Source: an uncultured bacterium
Lineage (GTDB): Bacteria; Bacteroidota; Bacteroidia; Bacteroidales; CAIWKO01
Assembly (NCBI GenBank): GCA_903916135.1
Contig: CAIWVT010000372.1
Span: 1 to 5,070 of the forward strand
Length of the DNA stretch: 5,070 nucleotides
Reading direction: 5' to 3'
Positions 1 through 4,207 of this stretch are shown here, piece by piece. Both the position numbers and the translations under genes were made by a program. The notes beneath the pieces were generated by a model. That model was not told where the DNA came from. It saw only the letters and a program-made list of their open reading frames with translations, and ran no database searches. Within the stretch, counting starts at the first letter, position 1, and every line of letters begins with the position of its first letter.

Positions 1-27
1 ACCCCTTATCTACAAAAGCACTCAATA

Positions 28-251
28 AAACTTTATTAGTTTAGTAACCAACAATAATCCGCACTGATTCTCAACTTTATTACTTTATCAAACTACCATA
101 AGAACTATGAAAATGCATTTACACACGATACGGGATGAATTTTTCAAAATTATAAATCAGTGTTTTTCAATACGCTTTAAAGTAAATACAGAGGAAACTA
201 ATAAAGTAGAGGAAGCGGTGCATAATTCCGGTTACTAAAGTAATAAAGTTT
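28..251. repeat. Long imperfect inverted repeat, MITE-like
   Basis: Bases 28-49 match the reverse complement of 230-251 at 21 of 22 positions (mismatch at base 40 region, G versus C). Inside this, similarity between the arms continues more loosely: the stretch near 61-86 (GCACTGATTC..., then ACTTTATTACTTT) resembles the reverse complement of about 195-221. A second pairing is exact over 15 bases, 73-87 with 236-250. The arms are therefore about 60 bases each around a roughly 100-base centre. The element is 224 bp and has no convincing protein. It could be a miniature inverted-repeat element, an intergenic repeat family member, or DNA that forms a cruciform. No target duplication is visible directly outside the ends, so mobility is not shown. 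The repeat itself is seen in the sequence; the MITE label is inference. Confidence 0.5.
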
Positions 252-252
252 G

Positions 253-298
253 TCCCGTTCGTCGCCAGCCTCTACCTCCGTCGCCTCTATCCTTTTAG
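253..298. repeat. 46-bp dispersed repeat, left copy
   Basis: This segment aligns without gaps to 2742-2787, with 37 of 46 bases identical. Shared blocks include TCCCGTTCG at the left and CCTCCG, CTATC and TTAG further right. It is richer in C and G than the surrounding AT-rich spacer and carries no open gene. The two copies lie in the same orientation on either side of the toxin-antitoxin and IS segment. They probably belong to an intergenic repeat family of this genome, but that needs a genome-wide search. Confidence 0.55.
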
Positions 299-318
299 AC
301 CCCAGCCTAAATTGAGTT

Positions 319-348
319 AGTGAAGCCTTCTCTCCAGAAGGCTTCACT
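319..348. terminator. Strong hairpin, possible terminator without a T-run
   Basis: AGTGAAGCCTTC (319-330) and GAAGGCTTCACT (337-348) form a perfect 12-bp stem around the loop TCTCCA. The stem is stable, but no run of T follows it on either strand; the plus strand continues CAAAAATAG. A Rho-independent terminator is therefore only one reading. The flanks add alternative pairings: TTGAGT at 313-318 and again at 358-363 can each pair with ACTCAA at 346-351. It may end a transcript entering from the left of the window or be a structural repeat. Confidence 0.4.
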
Positions 349-407
349 CAAAAATAGTTGAGTAAAGTTTGCAACCTCTCACCCTTAACGCCCTTTTAAA
401 CGAATAG

Positions 408-437
408 TTTGTTTTTCAAAAATTGTTATTACCTTTG
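408..437 (+). promoter_or_regulatory. Bacteroidota-type promoter for the antitoxin gene
   Basis: TACCTTTG (430-437) fits the Bacteroidota -7 consensus TAnnTTTG. TTTG at 408-411 supplies a -33 element with an 18-base spacer, close to the usual 19-21. Only 14 bases separate the -7 box from the ATG at 452, so the leader would be very short. There is no Shine-Dalgarno sequence, only an A-rich stretch, as is usual in this phylum. Confidence 0.6.
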
Positions 438-451
438 CAAAAAAAATCACC

Positions 452-673
452 ATGATACGCACTATTTTAATTCCATCAAATACTGATTTGCATTTATTAA
501 TCCCAAAAGAATATGTAGGCAAACAAATAGAAATTTTACCTTATCCTAAGGAAGAAGTAACAGAAGAGAAAGTCAAAAAAGCAAGCTCTGCACAACTTCG
601 CGGGACACTTAATTTGTCGGAAGAACAATATAAGAATTTTCAACAACACGCTAAAGATACTCGCACCGAATAG
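452..673 (+). CDS. Antitoxin-like small protein of a PIN-toxin module, C-terminally truncated
   Basis: This 73-residue protein starts MIRTILIPSNTDLHLLIP, continues with a Tyr-Val-Gly-Lys segment and ends in a charged helical stretch (LRGTLNLSEEQYKNF at about 49-63). I recognise this layout from small Bacteroidota proteins encoded directly before PIN-domain toxins, where they are taken to be antitoxins that bind and block the toxin. The fold and any DNA-binding role are inferred; I cannot name a Pfam family with confidence. The reading frame stops at TAG (671-673). Reading past it gives Asn-Arg-Asp-Ile and then TAA (686-688), and relatives tend to end in Glu-Trp-x-Arg-Asp-Ile. The TAG is therefore probably a mutated TGG (Trp), and five residues are lost from a 78-residue protein. 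The cognate toxin lies downstream and is interrupted by an IS. A promoter sits just upstream, so the remnant may still be expressed. Confidence 0.6.
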   Translation: MIRTILIPSNTDLHLLIPKEYVGKQIEILPYPKEEVTEEKVKKASSAQLRGTLNLSEEQYKNFQQHAKDTRTE

Positions 674-681
674 AACAGAGA

Positions 682-688
682 TATTTAA
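682..688. repeat. Target-site duplication of the IS, left copy
   Basis: TATTTAA directly abuts the left IS end and is repeated at 2270-2276 next to the right end. The 7-bp duplication is supported independently: joining the flanks through a single copy restores an uninterrupted PIN-toxin reading frame. This copy also contains the TAA (686-688) that would end the full-length antitoxin. Confidence 0.85.
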
Positions 689-703
689 CTTGACTTTCGC
701 AAG
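689..703. repeat. IS terminal inverted repeat, left (transposase 3' side)
   Basis: CTTGACTTTCGCAAG matches the reverse complement of the right end, CTCAACTTTCGCAAG, except at positions 3 and 4. The inner 11 bases, ACTTTCGCAAG, are identical. Similarity stops abruptly inside base 703, which marks the inner limit of the repeat. Confidence 0.85.
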
Positions 704-709
704 CTCCAA

Positions 710-2155
710 TTACCCTGCTTTCAATAGGGTTGTGTAATTTAATATTTTTTCAAATCTTTCATTTTCAGTTACTAATTTTCCCATTAACATTTCGGAATCC
801 AACTCGAGCATTTCTGCTAACAGTGCGACTATCTCAATCATTATCTTCCATATACGTTCATTTACAGTAAGTTGTAAGGTGTCTGCATTTGTCTGTCTAA
901 AAAGAGCCCCAAAAGATTCGTAATCGGCAAATCTTCTATACACAGAAAGAATATTATACTGCAACAAACAAATTGTTGTAGTTGCTATTTGAGCATCAAA
1001 ATCTTGTGATTGGCATTTCCCAAGCCCCAAATATTGCTTGCTTTCTTTGAAAAAAACCTCAATAGACCAACGTATTGAATATATCTTGTACGCTTCTTGA
1101 TAGTTCAATAACAAATCTGTTGTCAACAAAACACACCAATTACCTTTGTGCGATGTTTTGCTAAAAAACAGTTTTATTTCTATTCCTTTCATTTTGACAA
1201 TTGCCTCGCAATAGTAACAAGCTAGTAGTTTGGAACGTTTTAGCTTCTTTGTTCTGCGTAAAAAATCTACAATTTCTTTTGCTGTTAGCATTTTATCATT
1301 GAAAAGGTATTTGGTTTTCCCCATTTTTGCCATTCCAAGTAAATGACAAGATATACGACGCGTTTTTACAAAGAGGACTAATTCAAAACAAGTAAACCAA
1401 CTATCAACCAGCACATAATCAAAACGTAAACCTTGAGTTATGGCTGTTCTAATCATTAAAATCATGCTGTGTATTTTAGTAGTAAAATACTCTTGTTTGC
1501 GAAGATATGCTGCTGATTTCTTATCTCGTTGTTTAGAATATCGTTTTTTAAGTTGCACAGGAGTTAGTCCATACGGTTTTTTCTTGTTTTTGCCTTCTTC
1601 ACCATGGATTGAAAAATCTAAAGCAAAAAGACTCTTACCATCATGATAACCCATAAACAACCCTTTGAAGGCAAGTGTGCTTTGGTGTGTAACATGTGAG
1701 AATACCCTTCCTATTAACTCTATACAACGACCTGTTTTTGGCAAATCTGTATCGTCTATTATTAAACATCGTGGTGGTGTATCAGATGAAACTTCAATTT
1801 GTTGTTGGGTTTTGTTTATCAATTTAATATTGATTCTATAAGCAATCTTTTTCCAATTAATCCCAGAATGATTTAACATGCGATAGAATACATCTTTTTT
1901 GCATGAGAGTACGTGGTATAAAGTTGATTGCTTATATTGCCATGCATCTTTTATATTAAATATAGGAAACAAAACAAGTAACAACAGTTTGTCTGCATTT
2001 TTATAACTATTGTTACACTTGCTTTCAATCCCCAAGTGTTTTTCCGAAAATGTCAAAGAACTTAATAATGAAAAAATTATATTAGCCGCTTTTTCACTTG
2101 TAGTAAAAAAGTCTTTTATCTCTGAAACTATTGTTGTACTTTTGTCTCGCAGCAT
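710..2155 (-). CDS. IS4-family DDE transposase
   Basis: This 481-residue protein cuts and rejoins the IS ends through an RNase H-like fold that binds two metal ions. The three catalytic acidic residues can be placed. The first Asp is in IIDDTDLPKTG (about D135) and the second in YVLVDSWFTC (D251). The Glu is in YSIRWSIEVFFKESK (E366), which fits the IS4-family Y-(2)-R-(3)-E-(6)-K signature exactly (Y359, R362, E366, K373). The length is normal for the family and the frame is unbroken, so the enzyme is likely functional. The first 120 residues probably form the DNA-binding part. The ATG at 2155-2153 follows a plausible promoter and has no Shine-Dalgarno sequence, as is typical for the phylum. 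The gene runs opposite to the disrupted toxin. Its Lys-rich, AT-rich codon use resembles the adjacent toxin-antitoxin genes. Confidence 0.95.
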   Translation of the reverse strand: MLRDKSTTIVSEIKDFFTTSEKAANIIFSLLSSLTFSEKHLGIESKCNNSYKNADKLLLLVLFPIFNIKDAWQYKQSTLYHVLSCKKDVFYRMLNHSGINWKKIAYRINIKLINKTQQQIEVSSDTPPRCLIIDDTDLPKTGRCIELIGRVFSHVTHQSTLAFKGLFMGYHDGKSLFALDFSIHGEEGKNKKKPYGLTPVQLKKRYSKQRDKKSAAYLRKQEYFTTKIHSMILMIRTAITQGLRFDYVLVDSWFTCFELVLFVKTRRISCHLLGMAKMGKTKYLFNDKMLTAKEIVDFLRRTKKLKRSKLLACYYCEAIVKMKGIEIKLFFSKTSHKGNWCVLLTTDLLLNYQEAYKIYSIRWSIEVFFKESKQYLGLGKCQSQDFDAQIATTTICLLQYNILSVYRRFADYESFGALFRQTNADTLQLTVNERIWKIMIEIVALLAEMLELDSEMLMGKLVTENERFEKILNYTTLLKAG

Positions 2156-2180
2156 TTTTATAATGTTTAGTTTGGCGACA

Positions 2181-2211
2181 CAAAGTTACACAATATCAGT
2201 GACATGACAAA
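2181..2211 (-). promoter_or_regulatory. Bacteroidota-type promoter of the transposase gene
   Basis: On the minus strand TAACTTTG (2188-2181) matches TAnnTTTG, with TTTG (2211-2208) as the -33 element and a 19-base gap between the boxes. The -7 box ends 25 bases before the transposase ATG. The promoter lies inside the right end of the IS and points leftward, so it would not drive the toxin remnant to its right. Confidence 0.6.
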
Positions 2212-2254
2212 ATAAAAATGCTGTTTTTTTATTCTTTTTCAACAACTTAACCTA

Positions 2255-2269
2255 CTTGCGAAAGTTGAG
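2255..2269. repeat. IS terminal inverted repeat, right (transposase 5' side)
   Basis: CTTGCGAAAGTTGAG is the inverted partner of 689-703 (13 of 15 bases). It is followed directly by the second copy of the TATTTAA duplication. Confidence 0.85.
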
Positions 2270-2276
2270 TATTTAA
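2270..2276. repeat. Target-site duplication of the IS, right copy
   Basis: TATTTAA directly follows the right IS end and is identical to 682-688. In the reconstructed toxin it encodes Tyr-Leu and the first base of the next Ile codon. Confidence 0.85.
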
Positions 2277-2638
2277 TAGACACTAATGCTATTATTGACT
2301 ATTTAGATAATAAATTACCTAAAAAAAGCACGAACCTAATTGACGGGATAGATATGCTAATTTCTATTATTAACCGTATGGAATTATTATCTTGGAATGA
2401 AGCAACAAGTGAGCAAATACAAGTTTTAGAAGCTTTTATTAATAGCTCTATTGTTTTTGGCTTAGATGAAAAAATAATTCTTAAAGCTATTGATATTCGT
2501 AAAAACATCCGTTTAAAACTCCCCGATGCAATTATTGCTGCTACTGCTTTAACAAATGGGTTAATTTTAATTACCCGTAATATTTCTGATTTTAAAAACA
2601 TTCCCGAACTTCAGATTATTGACCCATGGAATTTATAA
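2270..2638 (+). pseudogene. PIN-domain (VapC-like) toxin, split by the IS and lacking a start codon
   Basis: PIN-domain toxins are metal-dependent ribonucleases that act on tRNA or other RNA when free of their antitoxin. This frame is open from the IS junction to TAA at 2638. Codons 1-6 lie left of the IS (670-687), and joining them through one TATTTAA gives a protein of 126 residues, normal for the family. In that numbering the PIN acidic residues are all present: D8 in YLIDTN, E42 in INRMELL, D90 in LPDAIIAATA and D111 in LITRNISDF. The first codon is now ATA (670-672) where ATG followed by Glu-Gln-Arg is expected. A reading from ATG 2354 would lack D8 and the first strand, so it should not be active. 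The toxin is thus broken twice, at its start codon and by the IS. The fit of both halves is seen directly; family membership rests on motif recognition. Confidence 0.85.
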
Positions 2639-2684
2639 TTCCACAGTTATGAGAATCTATTGTGCATCACCCACACAACCCTCA

Positions 2685-2735
2685 GGCACTTTAAACACTT
2701 TAAATACTTGAAGTACTTAAGGCACTTTAAGTACT
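2685..2735. repeat. Short periodic ACTTTAA-type repeat with a 9-bp hairpin
   Basis: The segment repeats variants of a roughly 10-base unit (GGCACTTTAA, ACACTTTAAA, TACTTGAAG, TACTTAA and GGCACTTTAAG). GGCACTTTAA occurs exactly at 2685 and 2721. AGTACTTAA (2712-2720) and TTAAGTACT (2727-2735) form a perfect 9-bp stem with the loop GGCACT. It sits just before the right 46-bp element, much as AT-rich repeats sit before the left copy. There is no T-run, so termination of the toxin transcript here is only a possibility. Confidence 0.45.
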
Positions 2736-2741
2736 CCTAAC

Positions 2742-2787
2742 TCCCGTTCGGCATCAGTCTCTGCCTCCGCCGCTTCTATCATGTTAG
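2742..2787. repeat. 46-bp dispersed repeat, right copy
   Basis: It is aligned without gaps to 253-298 (37 of 46 identical). It begins TCCCGTTCGG and contains CTGCCTCCGCCGC, which is markedly more GC-rich than the spacer around it. With the left copy it brackets the toxin-antitoxin and IS segment in direct orientation. Confidence 0.55.
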
Positions 2788-2836
2788 CCTTTACCTATCA
2801 AACACAGTAACAATTCAACAATACAACAATTACCAA

Positions 2837-2862
2837 TCAACTCAATCAACTCAATCAACCAA
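2837..2862. repeat. 9-bp tandem repeat in the spacer before rpsF
   Basis: TCAACTCAA occurs twice in tandem (2837-2845, 2846-2854), followed by a degenerate third unit, TCAACCAA. It is embedded in a longer CAA-rich stretch from about 2808. No function is apparent. The rest of the 2639-2948 spacer shows no gene, only this repeat, the periodic repeat, the 46-bp element and a weak 6-bp hairpin at 2872-2892. Confidence 0.45.
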
Positions 2863-2948
2863 TCCAACCTGTCTCGAAACGCAGTGTCGGGAGTACGTTT
2901 GAATGCATATAATTTTATCAGTTCTAAATGTTTTTTCTTGCTTTTGTA

Positions 2949-2978
2949 TTGCCAATTCAAATATTATTCATACTTTTG
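2949..2978 (+). promoter_or_regulatory. Bacteroidota-type promoter of the rpsF-rpsR-rplI operon
   Basis: TACTTTTG (2971-2978) matches TAnnTTTG and TTG (2949-2951) lies 19 bases upstream, a near-ideal arrangement. It leaves a leader of roughly 45 bases before the rpsF ATG at 3030. The leader holds a small hairpin, TCCA-TTTT-TGGA (2982-2993), and the palindrome AATAAATTTATT (2997-3008). I see no clear S6:S18-binding leader motif like the one known from other bacteria. Confidence 0.7.
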
Positions 2979-3029
2979 CACTCCATTTTTGGAAACAATA
3001 AATTTATTACTTACTAAACATTAAAAGAA

Positions 3030-3383
3030 ATGACAAATCATTATGAAACCGTTTTCATTTTAACTCCCGTTTTATCTGAAGATCAGGTAAAGGAAGCGGT
3101 AAAGAAATATCATGATTTACTCGTTGAAAAAGGAGCAGAAATTGTGATATCAGACAGTTGGGGCTTGCGCAAGCTTGCTTACCCCATTCAAAAGAAATCT
3201 ACAGGATTTTATCACCTGATTGAATTCAAATCAGAACCCAGCGTTATTGCGCCATTGGAAGTTGCCTTTAAACGCGACGAAAGATTCTTGCGCTTTTTGA
3301 CGGTATCGCTCGACAAACATGCCGTGGCGTTCAAAGAAAGAAAACGCAGCGAAAAGGCAGCAAAAGAAAAAGTGGTATCCTAA
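3030..3383 (+). CDS. rpsF: Small ribosomal subunit protein bS6
   Basis: bS6 pairs with bS18 and binds the central domain of 16S rRNA on the platform of the 30S subunit. The 117-residue protein has the typical N-terminal strand (YETVFILTPVLSEDQV, 5-20), the conserved WGLRKLAYPI block (about 44-53) and FKRDERFLRFLTV (about 80-92). A charged Lys/Glu-rich tail follows, of a kind common at bS6 C termini. The ATG at 3030 lies after an A-rich stretch with no Shine-Dalgarno sequence. It is the first gene of the operon; rpsR follows after 26 bases. In Bacteroidota, bS6, bS18 and bS21 are known to form the pocket that holds the anti-Shine-Dalgarno end of 16S rRNA, which fits the scarcity of such sites here. 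Confidence 0.97.
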   Translation: MTNHYETVFILTPVLSEDQVKEAVKKYHDLLVEKGAEIVISDSWGLRKLAYPIQKKSTGFYHLIEFKSEPSVIAPLEVAFKRDERFLRFLTVSLDKHAVAFKERKRSEKAAKEKVVS

Positions 3384-3409
3384 ACGTGTAACAAAAACCT
3401 ATAGAAATT

Positions 3410-3682
3410 ATGACAGCACAAAACGACAGCGAAATCAGATATTTAACTCCAATTACGGTTGATGTTAAAAAGAAAAAATATTGCCGCTTCAAAAAACACG
3501 GCATCAAGTTTATTGACTATAAAGATGAGACTTTTTTACTCAGATTTATCAACGAACAAGGCAAGATTTTACCACGCAGACTCACAGGCACCTCGTTGAA
3601 ATATCAACGTAAACTGGCTAAAGCTATTAAAAGAGCTCGCCACATCGCTTTATTACCCTATGTAGCCGATTTATTAAAATAA
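3410..3682 (+). CDS. rpsR: Small ribosomal subunit protein bS18
   Basis: The 90-residue protein carries the bS18 core: KKKKYCRFKKHGIKFIDYKD (about 20-39), then LLRFINEQGKILPRRLTGTS (about 43-62) and KYQRKLAKAIKRARHIALLP (about 64-83). It binds 16S rRNA on the platform next to bS6. It has a short N-terminal extension before the core, as Bacteroidota forms do. The ATG is preceded by an AT-rich sequence without a Shine-Dalgarno site. It is the middle gene of the operon, and rplI begins 15 bases downstream. Confidence 0.97.
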   Translation: MTAQNDSEIRYLTPITVDVKKKKYCRFKKHGIKFIDYKDETFLLRFINEQGKILPRRLTGTSLKYQRKLAKAIKRARHIALLPYVADLLK

Positions 3683-3683
3683 G

Positions 3684-3688
3684 AGGAG
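3684..3688 (+). promoter_or_regulatory. Shine-Dalgarno sequence before rplI
   Basis: AGGAG lies 9 bases before the rplI ATG, inside a purine-rich stretch, and begins just after the rpsR stop. It matches the canonical 16S rRNA 3' end complement over five bases. It stands out because none of the other starts in this window has such a site and most Bacteroidota genes do without one. Confidence 0.65.
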
Positions 3689-3697
3689 AGTCGAACC

Positions 3698-4147
3698 ATG
3701 AAAATAATATTAAAACAAGACATTAATAAATTGGGTTATGCCCATGAAATCGTTAAGGTGAAGAATGGTTACGCCAGAAATTTCCTTATCCCTAAAGGGT
3801 TTGCTATTATGCTCACGCCTTCTTCAGAAAAAGAACATGCCGAAATGATTCGTCAGAAAGCTTTTAAAGAAAACAAAATCAGAAGCCAATCAGAAACGCT
3901 TGCTAAAGCTCTCGAAAATATCACTGTGAAAATTGGCGCCAAAGCCGGTACATCAGGAAAGATTTTCGGTTCGGTGAATGCTATTCAAATTGCAGATGCT
4001 ATCAAAGAACAATTTAATTATGACATCGACCGTAAGAAAATATTTGTTGATGGCGATCATGTAAAAGAATTGGGAACTTACACTGCACGGGTGAATATCT
4101 ACAAAGAAATCAAAGTTGAAATCAAATTTGAAGTTATTGCTGAATAA
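3698..4147 (+). CDS. rplI: Large ribosomal subunit protein bL9
   Basis: bL9 binds 23S rRNA near the L1 stalk base and reaches out along the ribosome surface, where it supports frame maintenance. The 149-residue protein has the N-terminal L9 signature: MKIILKQDINKLGYAHEIVK, then VKNGYARNFLIPKGFA (about 21-36). A long charged linker helix follows (about 43-72) and then the C-terminal domain, with KAGTSGKIFGSV (about 82-93) and a final EIKVEIKFEVIAE strand. The length is standard. It is the last gene of the operon and is followed by a strong terminator. Confidence 0.97.
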   Translation: MKIILKQDINKLGYAHEIVKVKNGYARNFLIPKGFAIMLTPSSEKEHAEMIRQKAFKENKIRSQSETLAKALENITVKIGAKAGTSGKIFGSVNAIQIADAIKEQFNYDIDRKKIFVDGDHVKELGTYTARVNIYKEIKVEIKFEVIAE

Positions 4148-4163
4148 GCGAAATCAACAATTT

Positions 4164-4191
4164 AATCCCGACTATATGTCGGGATTTTTTT
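4164..4191 (+). terminator. Intrinsic terminator of the rpsF-rpsR-rplI operon
   Basis: AATCCCGAC (4164-4172) and GTCGGGATT (4178-4186) form a perfect 9-bp stem around TATAT, followed by a run of T. It starts 16 bases after the rplI stop. This is a textbook Rho-independent terminator in the plus direction. Confidence 0.93.
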
Positions 4192-4198
4192 ATTTTTG
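4191..4198 (+). promoter_or_regulatory. -7-like box at the terminator edge, for the methyltransferase gene
   Basis: TATTTTTG fits TAnnTTTG and begins in the T-run of the preceding terminator. Only 9 bases separate it from the ATG at 4208, so the transcript would be nearly leaderless. No TTG is found at the expected -33 position, because the terminator stem occupies it. The call therefore rests on the -7 box and the need for a promoter after a strong terminator. Confidence 0.4.
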
Positions 4199-4207
4199 CA
4201 CTTTTAT

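Larger units (their letters stand above)
689..2269 (-). mobile_element. IS4-family insertion sequence, complete, 1581 bp
   Basis: The element has terminal inverted repeats at 689-703 and 2255-2269 (13 of 15 bases match, the inner 11 perfectly). It is flanked by a 7-bp duplication TATTTAA and carries a single 481-residue DDE transposase on the minus strand. It inserted within the first codons of a PIN-domain toxin gene. The ends, target duplication and transposase are all intact, so it looks recent and possibly still mobile. The transposase has the Y-(2)-R-(3)-E-(6)-K signature of the IS4 family. From memory, a 7-8 bp duplication fits the ISPepr1 subgroup, but the subgroup should be checked against ISfinder. 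The transposase gene nearly fills the element: its stop lies only 21 bases from the left end. Confidence 0.9.

Noticed and set aside
107..238. Small 43-codon frame starting MKMHLHTIRDEFF on the plus strand.
   Set aside because: It lies inside the imperfect palindrome and ends within the repeat arm. No promoter or ribosome site was found and no family is recognised. A chance frame is more likely.
690..693. Alternative 4-bp target duplication TTGA (690-693 and 2265-2268) with 10-bp inverted repeats.
   Set aside because: Joining the flanks this way leaves an in-frame TAA followed by CTT GAG before the PIN frame, with no start codon. The 7-bp TATTTAA model abuts longer inverted repeats and restores a full toxin frame.
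1440..2207. Short plus-strand frames at 1440-1646 and 2010-2207.
   Set aside because: Both are shadows within the intact transposase gene on the other strand, and the second runs across the transposase start and promoter.
2299..2601. Minus-strand frame of 100 codons opposite the PIN remnant.
   Set aside because: The plus strand has recognisable PIN motifs; the antisense frame has none.
2354..2638. Independent 94-aa gene starting at ATG 2354.
   Set aside because: The same frame is open back to the IS junction and encodes the PIN N terminus with the first catalytic Asp upstream of this ATG. It is the remnant of the split toxin.
2872..2892. Hairpin TCTCGA / TCGGGA in the spacer, possible small RNA or terminator.
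   Set aside because: The stem is only six pairs with one G-U and a 9-base loop, and no T-run follows. It is too weak to call.
2979..3029. S6:S18-binding autoregulatory leader before rpsF.
   Set aside because: The leader is short and AT-rich, and only a 4-bp hairpin and a palindrome are visible. No CCG-bearing bulged stem is seen, so it cannot be supported.
4196..4207. TTG start adding four residues to the methyltransferase.
   Set aside because: It falls inside the likely -7 box and terminator tail. The ATG at 4208 fits the usual family start better.
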